Shown here: in pieces, positions 8,590 through 16,702 of the stretch | Position numbering within the stretch: position 1 is the stretch's first letter | How the letters are laid out: each line of letters begins with the position of its first letter | Assembly (NCBI RefSeq): GCF_000400365.1 | Contig: NZ_BAOG01000023.1 | Span: forward strand, 1-64,000 | Direction of reading: 5' to 3' | Length of the DNA: 64,000 bases | DNA from: Vibrio jasicida CAIM 1864 = LMG 25398 | Lineage (GTDB): Bacteria > Pseudomonadota > Gammaproteobacteria > Enterobacterales > Vibrionaceae | Made by a program: the position numbers and the translations under genes | The notes under the pieces: model-generated | What the model was told of the DNA's origin: nothing | What the model saw: the letters and a program-made list of their open reading frames with translations, nothing else | Database searches by the model: none

Positions 8590-8614
8590 AAGGGTGATGT
8601 TTTGTCATCACTCT
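8590..8614 (+). terminator. Probable terminator after pncB
   Basis: GTGATG and CATCAC pair around TTTTGT (8592-8609), followed by T-rich TCTTTCTCTG. The stem is short, so it is weaker than most terminators in the window. It overlaps the end of the small minus-strand gene at 8608-8790. Confidence 0.45.
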
Positions 8615-8790
8615 TTCTCTGTGGCGCAACTTTCGTTGTATTTTATTTCGCATAGTGCGCCACATTTCATGCGATAGGGAAGACGCTTACTTCCTGTGTT
8701 CGCACGTATCCTCTTTACAATAAGCCCTTCTAGATTGGCACTTTTCAGGTGCTTTTCGCGCACCTTTTTCCAGTAGTCATCAAAAGCCAT
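8608..8790 (-). CDS. Small hypothetical protein, 60 residues
   Basis: A 60-residue basic protein beginning MAFDDYWKKVREKHLK, with two Cys near the end (MKCGALCEI) and one in SCATEKE. No family is recognised. AAGG lies 7 bases before the ATG at 8790, and the helical, charged N-terminus looks like a genuine small protein, not a shadow: no gene overlaps on the other strand. It converges on pncB and its stop lies almost at the pncB terminator. Function unknown; existence moderately likely. Confidence 0.45.
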   Translation of the reverse strand: MAFDDYWKKVREKHLKSANLEGLIVKRIRANTGSKRLPYRMKCGALCEIKYNESCATEKE

Positions 8791-9021
8791 ACGTCACCTT
8801 TACTATCGCTGTCATTATTTTTATAAATATGCAGCCATTTTATGCAACACAACGCGGTTTCTGATGTCAGAAAAATCCTAAAAATCGTTAGGTAAAAGGC
8901 GAATTGTTGTAACGCTCTCGTTTCTTGATTTTTACCTTCTATGGTTTCGATAAATTAATATCGGCAAACCTAACAGGCGATTTGGTTATAGTACAAGCAA
9001 AGGTCAAGTCAGGAATGAACG

Positions 9022-9381
9022 ATGAATTTGGTTGTGCATCTACAGAAAAAAGCGATCAACAAACACGGCTATGAGTGGGCAACGCGCCAAGCTTGGAAGT
9101 GTGGAATAAAAGCGAATCTTGTGAAACGAGTGATCGGGATCTTCAAAGGTCAGATTGTTTGTGTTGTTGAAGGCTGTCGTGCAGAGCTTACTACACCAAT
9201 CAATAACCCACTACATGAAGAAGAGAAACAAGGGCGTTACGTGTTTGTTGGCGGCATTTTTTGGGAGCCGAACAATATGATTGCACCAGGATTTCCTGAT
9301 TTTATGTTTATGCATTTGCGAACGCTCAGCCATCGTCATAAATACCTGACGGATGATGAATTGTTCTTGAGTTTAGCGTAG
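9022..9381 (+). CDS. Hypothetical protein upstream of glpM-like gene
   Basis: A 119-residue soluble protein, unrecognised. Visible features are a basic N-terminal half (KKAINKHGYEWATRQAWKCG), a pair of Cys residues in 'IVCVVEGCRAEL', and a Trp/Pro-rich middle (GGIFWEPNNMIAPGFPDFMFMH). There is no signal peptide or membrane segment. AGGAATGAACG precedes the ATG. A glpM-type gene starts 19 bases after the stop, so the two are probably co-transcribed. Confidence 0.7.
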   Translation: MNLVVHLQKKAINKHGYEWATRQAWKCGIKANLVKRVIGIFKGQIVCVVEGCRAELTTPINNPLHEEEKQGRYVFVGGIFWEPNNMIAPGFPDFMFMHLRTLSHRHKYLTDDELFLSLA

Positions 9382-9400
9382 TCACTTTATTAACCTATTA

Positions 9401-9748
9401 ATGACCAGTCTATTTTTAAAATCGATACTCGGAGCTTGCGCTGTGTTGATCATTGCCATGCTCTCTAAATCAAAAAGCTTCTATATTGCTGGTTTGGTGC
9501 CTTTGTTTCCGACCTTCGCATTAATTGCGCATTTTATTGTGGGCAGTGATCGAGATATGGAAGCACTTCGCCAAACGGCATTGTTTGGCATCTATTCTTT
9601 GATTCCTTACGCCGCTTATCTGATTTCGGTATTTTACTTCAGCTATCGTTTGAGCCTTATTGGCACACTCACCGCCGCAACTCTGGTCTGGATACTTTTT
9701 GCAACCATGCTGTTAGCATTTTGGACTCGCTGGATGGTGCCTGCCTAA
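9401..9748 (+). CDS. glpM: GlpM-family inner-membrane protein
   Basis: A 115-residue protein with four hydrophobic segments. The 'YIAGLVPLFPTFALIAHFIVGSDR' region is very close to E. coli GlpM, a small membrane protein of uncertain role. Length matches the family. It follows the 119-residue hypothetical gene by 19 bases and ends before a hairpin at 9844-9864. The start ATG 9401 has only a poor ribosome-binding site, consistent with translational coupling to the upstream gene. Confidence 0.85.
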   Translation: MTSLFLKSILGACAVLIIAMLSKSKSFYIAGLVPLFPTFALIAHFIVGSDRDMEALRQTALFGIYSLIPYAAYLISVFYFSYRLSLIGTLTAATLVWILFATMLLAFWTRWMVPA

Positions 9749-9843
9749 AGTTTGCTCAACTTAGCATTGTATTTAACGCAATATTCATTGCTCAAACTGA
9801 TGTGATCTCGCTCCAATTGACCTTTCTCTGAGTTTTCTCTAAC

Positions 9844-9869
9844 ACAGCGTTTATAAAACGCTGTATTTT
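9844..9869 (+). terminator. Terminator after glpM-like gene
   Basis: ACAGCGTTT and AAACGCTGT form a 9-base stem with a 3-base loop, followed by ATTTTA. The stem is good and the U-tract short. Confidence 0.6.
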
Positions 9870-9968
9870 AACCTGCTAATGACCGGACGTTTGTTTTCAC
9901 CTGATGTGAATTTTTCTTCTAGATTTACTATACCGCCAAGCAAAGATAACCATACTGGGAAGTAAACC

Positions 9969-10487
9969 ATGAATATGAAATCTATCGCAATCGCAACTGC
10001 GGTTGTAGCCGTTCTAGCAGGCTGTAAAGACAAGACACCACCAGCACCAACAGAAGCAAACATCACGCTGGTTGAAGCTGTGACGGAAACGGTGAAGAAC
10101 CCACATCAAGTATGTAAAGATGTAGTCGTAACTCACAAAGTTGAACCAACAGACAACAACAAGATACTTGGTACTGTAGGCGGAGCAGCAGCAGGTGCAG
10201 CCTTAGGTAACCAAATTGGTGGTGGTTCTGGTAAAGTGATTGCAACTGCAGCCGGTACTGTTGCAGGTGCAATGACAGGTCGTAAGATTCAAGACAATGT
10301 GCAGAAAGGTGATGTAGTCACGTCAACTGAAAAGCAATGTCACACAGAATACACCACTTCTGAGAAAGTAGTAGGTTACGATGTCACTTACGAAGTTGCT
10401 GGCGCGCCAACAACCGTTCGTATGCAAAGCAAGCCAGCAGGTAAGACATTCCCAATTCAAGATGGCAAAGTAGTACTACCGCAATAA
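9969..10487 (+). CDS. Glycine-zipper (SlyB/17-kDa antigen-like) lipoprotein
   Basis: A 172-residue lipoprotein: signal peptide ending VLAGC with lipidated Cys19, then a polar linker. A glycine-zipper 2TM domain follows ('GTVGGAAAGAALGNQIGGG' and 'AAGTVAGAMTGRKIQDN', about residues 60-112), followed by a C-terminal extension with a conserved-looking 'EKQCHTEY' segment. Such proteins reside in the outer membrane and contribute to envelope integrity. GGGAAG lies just upstream of ATG 9969. It is monocistronic, with a strong terminator downstream. Confidence 0.88.
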   Translation: MNMKSIAIATAVVAVLAGCKDKTPPAPTEANITLVEAVTETVKNPHQVCKDVVVTHKVEPTDNNKILGTVGGAAAGAALGNQIGGGSGKVIATAAGTVAGAMTGRKIQDNVQKGDVVTSTEKQCHTEYTTSEKVVGYDVTYEVAGAPTTVRMQSKPAGKTFPIQDGKVVLPQ

Positions 10488-10507
10488 TTGCCAACTTAGT
10501 TGAACCT

Positions 10508-10535
10508 AAAAGCCCTTTAGATTAAAAGGGCTTTT
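10508..10535. terminator. Bidirectional terminator
   Basis: AAAAGCCCTTT and AAAGGGCTTTT form a perfect 11-base stem with a 6-base loop and T/A runs on both sides. It separates the convergent glycine-zipper lipoprotein and receptor-channel genes. Confidence 0.88.
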
Positions 10536-10574
10536 CTTATTTCAATGAAAATTAAGATTCATGGCAACTCGACA

Positions 10575-11666
10575 TTACTTATCGGCAAAGTAATCAACTA
10601 ACGTTTTGCGCCATTTCCGTGATTCACGAATTTGCAGAAGCGCACGGTTAATTTCTTCTTCATACGTGTTGTTTTCCGTAATGATGAAGCCATAGTTCTG
10701 CTTTTCTAACTGGTAAGGTAGCACCTCTAAATTATCAAATTGCCCTGATATTCTGCCATTACCAATCATGTATTTGAGTACGACATCATCGGCAACAATG
10801 GCCTCGACTTCACCATTCTCTAGTGCAGCAAGCAATGTGGGCATATCTTGGTATGTTTTGTGACGAAGTCCGAAACTCGTCAAAAGCAGAGAGGAAGTGG
10901 TGGCATTCTTTGCACCAACCTCAACGTTGGCAAGGTCGTTAATCCCTTTTATCTGTGAAGCGCCTTGGCTGAGAGTGAGCTTACTGGCTAATACCGCGGT
11001 AATACTCGCGATGAAAAGCATACTGAACACTCCAATAAACACGGTAACTATTCGTCCGGTTAAACTTTTAAATTCGAAGTAGTTAAACGGCCCGCGAGTG
11101 ATAAAGAGTAAGCCGAGAATAAAGCTTTCTATCCAGCGGCCTGAGCGGCTTTTCATTGAGTAGAGCTTCTCATTATTCCCTTTCTCTAATGCATAGAAGA
11201 AGGCACCAATAACACCAGCAATAAGAACAATGACACCAATGATGAGCCATAACGCAGGGTTTAAAAATATGGATTGTAGGGTATGAAAATACCCCTGATT
11301 TTTTACTGCTATGGCGAGGTGGGTTTCATAAAAAGAATGCGAGAAATCAGCGAAAAGTTCACGCTCTGGTGTGATGGATATACAGGAGACACCAATGTCT
11401 ATTTGCCCTGCTTCAATGGCATTGAGCAGATCATCTAACGGGTGATGCTCGAAGGAAAACTCCACATTCATCTCCTTCGCAATCAATTCCCACAGCTCAA
11501 CGCTTAAACCATTCAGTTGAGTATCGACTGAGCCGATCACAAAGGGTGGGCATGGATAGGTCCCAACTTTTAACTGAGCTGCATGAGAAAAAGTACTGAA
11601 TAAAACAAAGAAACAAAGTGTTGAAGCGACTAGGTATTGAAGTGTCGTTTGGAAACCATTTTGCAT
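10575..11666 (-). CDS. Prokaryotic ionotropic glutamate-receptor-like channel
   Basis: A 363-residue protein with a signal peptide (to about residue 30) and a periplasmic substrate-binding domain split in two (about 31-130 and 235-363) by a pore module. The pore module has helix M1 (138-160), a re-entrant segment (about 178-196) and helix M2 (203-228). This is the iGluR/GluR0 layout. After the pore loop comes SLTGRIV, close to the animal SLSGRIV motif, then SITAVLASKLT, aligning with the iGluR gate motif SYTANLAAFLT. The potassium filter TVGYG is absent. Ligand-type residues are visible as Arg102 (TPEREL) and Asp293/294 (VADD). It would open a cation path on binding an amino-acid-like ligand. 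Monocistronic. Confidence 0.8.
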   Translation of the reverse strand: MQNGFQTTLQYLVASTLCFFVLFSTFSHAAQLKVGTYPCPPFVIGSVDTQLNGLSVELWELIAKEMNVEFSFEHHPLDDLLNAIEAGQIDIGVSCISITPERELFADFSHSFYETHLAIAVKNQGYFHTLQSIFLNPALWLIIGVIVLIAGVIGAFFYALEKGNNEKLYSMKSRSGRWIESFILGLLFITRGPFNYFEFKSLTGRIVTVFIGVFSMLFIASITAVLASKLTLSQGASQIKGINDLANVEVGAKNATTSSLLLTSFGLRHKTYQDMPTLLAALENGEVEAIVADDVVLKYMIGNGRISGQFDNLEVLPYQLEKQNYGFIITENNTYEEEINRALLQIRESRKWRKTLVDYFADK

Positions 11667-11906
11667 GCACAGGCCCTCAAAGGAGAGGCAGTGAATGAAT
11701 TGTATCCACGGCGATGAGTCACCCTAGAATGTAAACATGATCAGAAGTTAATGGAAACGATGACGAATTCAGCACTGCCCTAGTTTTTATTTACTGTTTT
11801 AACTATAGCAGTTGATGCTAACAACGACTTTCACCAGTGACTGACATGCAAGCACTTACATTGCTCACTTACAAAAACGCCATTACTGAAGGTTTCTTAA
11901 GCGCGT

Positions 11907-11921
11907 GTAAGCGAACGTAAG
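11907..11921 (+). promoter_or_regulatory. Candidate CpxR-type direct repeat
   Basis: GTAAG-N5-GTAAG, a 10-base-period tandem repeat close to the CpxR consensus GTAAA-N5-GTAAA, lies 73 bases before the lipoprotein protease gene. A second pair of the same pentamer is on the opposite strand (CTTAC at 11855-11859 and 11868-11872, spaced 8). Confidence 0.4.
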
Positions 11922-11993
11922 AATCAGAAGAAAGTGCAGTTTTTTTGTTTATCATGCTCCTCAATATTGAACGGTGTTTTATTGGAGAAAGGA

Positions 11994-13676
11994 ATGAAAA
12001 AACGAGTATTGGCCATGAGCATTGCCTTGGCGGTGTCTGGCTGTGGTTCAGAAGGGAAAGATGGAAGCGCTACGGAATCTAACACATTTACGTCCCAGTG
12101 TGGTGACCAACTGTCAGCTCAAGAATCTGGCTTGTCATTTGTGGTGAAAGGAGACATCGCAGAATTGCAAGGGGTGATTTGTCAGGGCTCCCCAAAGGCG
12201 TTCGAGCAAATGATGGCGAAACACAGTAACGTGAAGCAGCTTAAGTTCATTAGTATTGATGGTTCCGTTGATGATGAATCAAACCTGGAACTGGCTTACC
12301 AAGTTCGTGCTAAACAGCTGGATTCCCATATTGCGAGCAGTGGGCAGATTGCCTCTGGCGGTACAGATTTATTTTTGGCTGGTGTAAATCGAACAATTGA
12401 AAGCGGTGCAACGATTGGCGTTCATTCATGGGCAACCGAAGACCAAGTCGCAACGGATTTCCCTGTCGGTCACAAGTATCATCAACCTTACATTGATTAC
12501 TACAAGAAGATGGGTTTGCCAGACCCTGAAGGTTTCTACTACTTCACGATTAATGCAGCGTCGGCACAAAACATACACAATATGTCTGAGCAAGAGATAA
12601 CCAAATACGGCCTAGGTAAACTTGCCTCCCCTGAAGGCGAAACGTCTTTGACCAGTGAGGTTGATAGTAAGCTTTTCGAGCAACTTAATGCCTCTGTGAA
12701 TGCACTGAAATTCCAATCCGTTTGGGGCGGTTATGGGGACTACTTATCAGGTACGCCAGCTTACTTTCTAAGTTTGGATGAAAAGAGCAGCACGCCAGTC
12801 ACTGCCTATTTGGTCAATCCTTCCAAAGTCCCAGGAGAAGCACAAAAGTTAGGCGTCAATGAAAGTAGCGCACTGAATATCTATCAGTACGAAACCAATA
12901 TGCACGTCTTTCATGACGTAATAAACAAAGGTAATGGGGCGTATGAAAGGCAATATACGTTTAACGGAGCGAAGTACTATCTCCAAGTGTATAAGCCCTC
13001 AGAGACCTTCGTAAAAGGTGAGCATCAACGCAACACCATTGCATTAGCTGTGCATGAGATGTTTCATGATTATCAACTGGAGTATTTTCGCGACCCTGCC
13101 AATTACTTCAACGAGCTCAACGGTTACCCTGTGAATGTACAGCAGATTACTTACAAGCTAGCGGTATTGGACCTGTTTAAATCTTTGCCTAAAACAATGA
13201 CCCAAGACGAAGCGAAAACCATGCTCAAGCAATACATCGCTTTGACTCAGGAGCAAATCAATATTGATACTAGCAGTAAGCGTTATGCGAAGAACATGGG
13301 ATTAGGCCAAGAGCTGTTTGAAGGCAGCGCTTGGTATGTTGAAGTGATGGCATTGAGAAATGCGCTACCAAATTTTTCCGAGCTCAAGTTCGTCGATAGT
13401 TACGCGTTTACGACTCAGTATCAAAACCGTGAAAGTGTGGAGTCTCAGTTTGGTTGGGGGTATTTCTATCCAAGTGGTGCAGCCGCAATTTATGCGTTGA
13501 AGGCGGCAGGCTATGACATCCTTCAATTGCAAAAAGGAGTGACACCCTTTGAGGCCGCAAAGCAGGTGGTTGGTACGTTTGATGTTACTGACACATTGAA
13601 CCAAATTAAGCAGAGCGCTGACTTTAAAGCGTTAGAGCAAAAAGCGTTAACCATTAACGCCATCAAAAACCAGTAA
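11994..13676 (+). CDS. Lipoprotein with ClpP-like and HEXXH zincin-like domains
   Basis: A 560-residue lipoprotein with a signal peptide ending AVSGC. Residues about 45-215 resemble the periplasmic ClpP/crotonase-fold family (COG3904-like): IASGGTDLFLAG carries candidate nucleophile Ser121 and GATIGVHSW carries His144, separated as in that family. Residues about 320-500 carry HEMFHDYQLEY (His354, Glu355, His358) and a downstream LFEGSAWYVEV that could supply the third, Glu, zinc ligand, as in gluzincins. Two protease-like centres in one lipid-anchored protein is unusual. I chose ATG 11994, with GGAGAAAGG just upstream; the earlier ATG at 11934 would disrupt the signal peptide. A CpxR-like repeat lies upstream and a strong terminator follows. 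Confidence 0.7.
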   Translation: MKKRVLAMSIALAVSGCGSEGKDGSATESNTFTSQCGDQLSAQESGLSFVVKGDIAELQGVICQGSPKAFEQMMAKHSNVKQLKFISIDGSVDDESNLELAYQVRAKQLDSHIASSGQIASGGTDLFLAGVNRTIESGATIGVHSWATEDQVATDFPVGHKYHQPYIDYYKKMGLPDPEGFYYFTINAASAQNIHNMSEQEITKYGLGKLASPEGETSLTSEVDSKLFEQLNASVNALKFQSVWGGYGDYLSGTPAYFLSLDEKSSTPVTAYLVNPSKVPGEAQKLGVNESSALNIYQYETNMHVFHDVINKGNGAYERQYTFNGAKYYLQVYKPSETFVKGEHQRNTIALAVHEMFHDYQLEYFRDPANYFNELNGYPVNVQQITYKLAVLDLFKSLPKTMTQDEAKTMLKQYIALTQEQINIDTSSKRYAKNMGLGQELFEGSAWYVEVMALRNALPNFSELKFVDSYAFTTQYQNRESVESQFGWGYFYPSGAAAIYALKAAGYDILQLQKGVTPFEAAKQVVGTFDVTDTLNQIKQSADFKALEQKALTINAIKNQ

Positions 13677-13723
13677 GTTGATAACTAGCGAGAGGCAAGA
13701 TTTGTCTGTCTCGTCCTAAAGTA

Positions 13724-13754
13724 AAAAAGCCGAGCGATGAATGCTCGGCTTTTT
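13724..13754. terminator. Bidirectional terminator
   Basis: AAAAAGCCGAGC and GCTCGGCTTTTT form a perfect 12-base stem with a 7-base loop, between the convergent lipoprotein-protease and DMT genes. Confidence 0.9.
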
Positions 13755-13761
13755 AGTCCAT

Positions 13762-14697
13762 TTACGCCGCAGGTGCTTGATGGTGATTTTGTTCTTCCAA
13801 TTGTTTTTCGGCTTGCGCTTGTTTTTGTTTTCTACGCTCGCGTTTGGATAGCCAAATCAAAGGAACGACAATCATCACTGTGCCAATCGCCATAAAGATA
13901 TCCGGTACTTCACCAAACCAGATTAAACCAACGAAGACAGCGCCAATTAAACCACTGTATTCGGCACTGGCAATTTTGTTGCTATCAATAGAGCGGTAAG
14001 CCAGTACACAAGTTGCCGCATAAATCATAATGAATAAGCTAGATCCTGTCGCGACTGGGAATGAACTCCAATCCCATGCTTCCCCTTCGATAAACACAAG
14101 CAGCAGAGATACTGGAATACCCGCGAGGTTGGTCATAAGTAGCGTGTGGACTACGGATTGATTCTTTGGCAGCTTACGGATCAATAAGTTGTTGATGGCT
14201 AGTGTTATCGCGACCGCTAATGCTGATAATGCCGCCCAATCAATTTGGTCAGGACGAATAATTACAAGCACGCCAGCAAAGCCCATGACGGCAGCGGCGA
14301 TAGATTGAGCAGAGAGCTTCTCACCAAAAAAGAATGCGGCAAGTGGCAACATGATAAGTGGAGCTGCATAGAAGATCGCATTGGCGGTTGCGAGCGGCAT
14401 TGAAGAGATCGCAAAAACCATAAAAATAGCACCCGTCAACCACACGTGAGCACGCACAGCATGCCATTTAAAGCCTTCCATTAGAGGGGTTTGTTTAGTG
14501 AATAAATACACGGGCAATAACATCATCACAGCGGACAATTGTCGGTAAAATACGAACTGAAAAACCGGCACCTCGTTACCGACGCTTTTGATCAAAGCGT
14601 CTGAGAGCACCGCAATTAGGTTACCAACAATTAATAGCAGCATGGCTGCACCGACAGATGTGACTTTCACGTTATTCCTCTCCTCATTCTTTGCCAA
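13762..14697 (-). CDS. EamA/DMT-family permease, divergent from a LysR regulator
   Basis: A 311-residue inner-membrane carrier with ten hydrophobic segments in two EamA repeats (about 14-140 and 157-285) and a basic, Gln-rich cytoplasmic tail. The late 'GTVMIVVPLIWLSKRERRKQ' end is typical of DMT permeases. Substrate is unknown; metabolite or amino-acid export is the usual family role. It is transcribed away from the LysR gene at 14765 with only 67 bases between them, so that regulator probably controls it. Confidence 0.85.
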   Translation of the reverse strand: MAKNEERNNVKVTSVGAAMLLLIVGNLIAVLSDALIKSVGNEVPVFQFVFYRQLSAVMMLLPVYLFTKQTPLMEGFKWHAVRAHVWLTGAIFMVFAISSMPLATANAIFYAAPLIMLPLAAFFFGEKLSAQSIAAAVMGFAGVLVIIRPDQIDWAALSALAVAITLAINNLLIRKLPKNQSVVHTLLMTNLAGIPVSLLLVFIEGEAWDWSSFPVATGSSLFIMIYAATCVLAYRSIDSNKIASAEYSGLIGAVFVGLIWFGEVPDIFMAIGTVMIVVPLIWLSKRERRKQKQAQAEKQLEEQNHHQAPAA

Positions 14698-14764
14698 AGA
14701 GTAGGGGATGTCATAGGATGAAGTGAAATGATATTTATTAGTTTAAGTATGAGATTTTTAGATA

Positions 14765-15649
14765 ATGAAACTGCCACCTTTAAGAGCGGTACACTGTTTT
14801 GAATCGGTCGCGCGCAATCTAAGCTTTTCACTCGCTGCAGAGGAGCTTAACGTGACTCAAAGTGCGGTAAGCCATCAAATACGTTTGCTCGAAGATTATC
14901 TCGGTGAAGCTTTGTTTATTCGTCAAGGACGCAAACTGTCACTCTCGGAAACGGGAGCTCGTTATCTTGAAGACATCAGCCCCGCCATCAGTTCGATCGC
15001 AATGGCTAGTCAGAAGGTGAGAGAGGGTGATAAGGGCAGTTTAAGGCTGGCGATATACAGTTCGCTAGCGGTGAAATGGTTGATACCACGTCTGGCGGAT
15101 TTTAAGCGGTTACACCCCGATATCGACCTTACCTTGAATATGGTTGCGGGTGATCCTGAACAAACGGACAGTGTCGGAGACTGTTTCATTACGGTTCAAA
15201 AACCGAAGCGTAATTACATGGCGGTACGTTTGTATGATGAGACTTTGTACCCAGTTTGTAGTTTGAATCTTTGGAAGGAGATTCAAGACCAGCCGTTGCC
15301 GGATGCGCTTTGGAACTATCCGATTCTTTCTACTGACTCCATCTATCGTGAACGTGGTAAAGATTGGGCAGAGTGGTGCAGCGTGGGTGGTTATGAGCTT
15401 CCAAAGAACATCGACATGCAGCACTTCAGCCACATGTTGCTGGCTATCGAAGCCGCTCGTTACGATCAGGGCATTACGTTTGCCAATGACTTCATGTTGA
15501 ATGAACGGGATAAGGCTCAAGATTTGGTTTATATCCCTTCGCACGGTTTGGAGACGGGAGATAGCTTTTACTTTGTGCACAAAAAGAGCCGAGTCCGTCA
15601 GACCGAAATTATAAAACTGACAAACTGGCTCAAGCAGCAGTGCCTATAA
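14765..15649 (+). CDS. LysR-family regulator (GcvA-like)
   Basis: A 294-residue LysR-type activator or repressor. The N-terminal winged helix (about residues 1-65) has the GcvA-like opening 'PPLRAVHCFESVARNLSFSLAAEELNVTQSAVSHQI'. The effector domain (about 90-290) includes 'DCFITVQKPKRNYMAVRLYDE'. It probably binds the short divergent region and controls the DMT permease at 13762-14697; the effector may be the permease's substrate. A terminator follows directly. Confidence 0.85.
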   Translation: MKLPPLRAVHCFESVARNLSFSLAAEELNVTQSAVSHQIRLLEDYLGEALFIRQGRKLSLSETGARYLEDISPAISSIAMASQKVREGDKGSLRLAIYSSLAVKWLIPRLADFKRLHPDIDLTLNMVAGDPEQTDSVGDCFITVQKPKRNYMAVRLYDETLYPVCSLNLWKEIQDQPLPDALWNYPILSTDSIYRERGKDWAEWCSVGGYELPKNIDMQHFSHMLLAIEAARYDQGITFANDFMLNERDKAQDLVYIPSHGLETGDSFYFVHKKSRVRQTEIIKLTNWLKQQCL

Positions 15650-15654
15650 ATAGG

Positions 15655-15679
15655 AAAGGGAGGCGTTGTGCCTCCCTTT
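15655..15679. terminator. Bidirectional terminator
   Basis: AAAGGGAGGC and GCCTCCCTTT form a perfect 10-base stem with a GTTGT loop, between the convergent LysR and nucleosidase genes. The U-tract is short on both strands. Confidence 0.8.
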
Positions 15680-15696
15680 GCGATTCAAAAAAGCGA

Positions 15697-16509
15697 CTAT
15701 TGCTTTTTGATCAGCGCTTTAATCACATCAATCGTGTATAGCTGACAATCGACAGCGGTTTGCGGGTCAAAGTCTTGTTTGTGCTGGTCAGTATTCGACA
15801 AGATGCGAATCCCAACAAATGGCACTTGGTAAGCTTGAGCAACCAAAGCCGCTGATGAGGTTTCCATCTCTTCAACAGATGTACCGTACGTTTCATGGAA
15901 CCAGTTGATGCGGTCTACTTCGCGGTTCCACTCGTCCGCTGAACCAATCAAGCCTTTTACAACTTTGCCTTTGTTGTATCCTTCAGACAAAGAAAGAGCA
16001 GTTTCAACCAATGCCGGATCCGCTTTGAACTGTTTATGTTCAACAAACTCACCGTCTTCACGTAAACGCATGGTTACGTCGAAGTTCTGCCACTTCGTTG
16101 GGTCGATGCCTTTGCCTTTTTCAGTAAATTCAGACTTGTATGAACCCATGTTGAAGCTTGCTTCACCGACAACAATATCACCACGGTAAAGCTTAGGGTC
16201 ATGACCGCCAGATGTGCCTTGGTTGATGATGTATTTAGGATTGAAGTGTTCAATTGCAATCGTGGTAGAAGCGGCTGCATTGGCCAAGCCAACTTCGGTA
16301 CGAGATACCACGACTGGGTAGCCGTCGATTTCACCTTGCCAGAAAGTCCAAGAACCAACGGTGGTTTCTTTTGCGTCATCTAGGGCTTCTACAAGCGTGC
16401 TGGTTTCAATATCCATTGCACCTTGAACTAGGATTGGTTGAGTTTGAGCGAAAACAGAGAATGAAAGCACGGCAGGAACCAGTGCGGCGAAACGTTTAAG
16501 AATTTGCAT
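15697..16509 (-). CDS. Exported MTA/SAH-type nucleosidase
   Basis: A 270-residue protein of the nucleoside phosphorylase/MTA-SAH nucleosidase fold with a clear signal peptide ([22 protein letters not shown]), so periplasmic or secreted. Family landmarks are '[21 protein letters not shown]' and the substrate-ribose motif [13 protein letters not shown]. Where the E. coli enzyme has the catalytic Asp in RAISD, this has RILSN, so the proton donor may be Asn or a neighbouring Asp (SNTD). It would release the base from an extracellular purine nucleoside or methylthioadenosine. Three AAGGAAAAG-type bases precede ATG 16509. A near-perfect PurR box sits 43 bases upstream, supporting a purine role. Confidence 0.8.
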   Translation of the reverse strand: MQILKRFAALVPAVLSFSVFAQTQPILVQGAMDIETSTLVEALDDAKETTVGSWTFWQGEIDGYPVVVSRTEVGLANAAASTTIAIEHFNPKYIINQGTSGGHDPKLYRGDIVVGEASFNMGSYKSEFTEKGKGIDPTKWQNFDVTMRLREDGEFVEHKQFKADPALVETALSLSEGYNKGKVVKGLIGSADEWNREVDRINWFHETYGTSVEEMETSSAALVAQAYQVPFVGIRILSNTDQHKQDFDPQTAVDCQLYTIDVIKALIKKQ

Positions 16510-16550
16510 ACGACATACTTACAAAAGGAAAAGATGGCGCAATCTATCAA

Positions 16551-16566
16551 TAGCAAACGTTTGCGT
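16551..16566. promoter_or_regulatory. PurR-type operator
   Basis: TAGCAAACGTTTGCGT contains the perfect palindrome GCAAACGTTTGC and matches the PurR consensus ANGCAANCGNTTNCNT at every fixed position except the first. It lies 42-57 bases before the exported nucleosidase gene, a normal position for repression by PurR with hypoxanthine or guanine. Confidence 0.7.
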
Positions 16567-16636
16567 CAATTGATGAATTTGTTAATTTTCTTAATGGATG
16601 ACTTTTTTTGATTTTCATTCTAAATAACGAGAAATA

Positions 16637-16665
16637 AAAAATCCGAGCGGGGGAAGCTCGGATTT
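16637..16665 (-). terminator. Terminator after NlpE-like gene
   Basis: On the minus strand AAATCCGAGC and GCTCGGATTT form a 10-base stem with a 7-base loop, followed by TTTATTTC. It ends the leftward NlpE-like transcript. Confidence 0.85.
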
Positions 16666-16702
16666 ATGTTCTATCAGGACTAAATTGAATGATGAATTAG
16701 CG

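Noticed and set aside
15110..15580. 156-codon minus-strand frame
   Set aside because: Antisense to the LysR gene at 14765-15649; no recognisable features.
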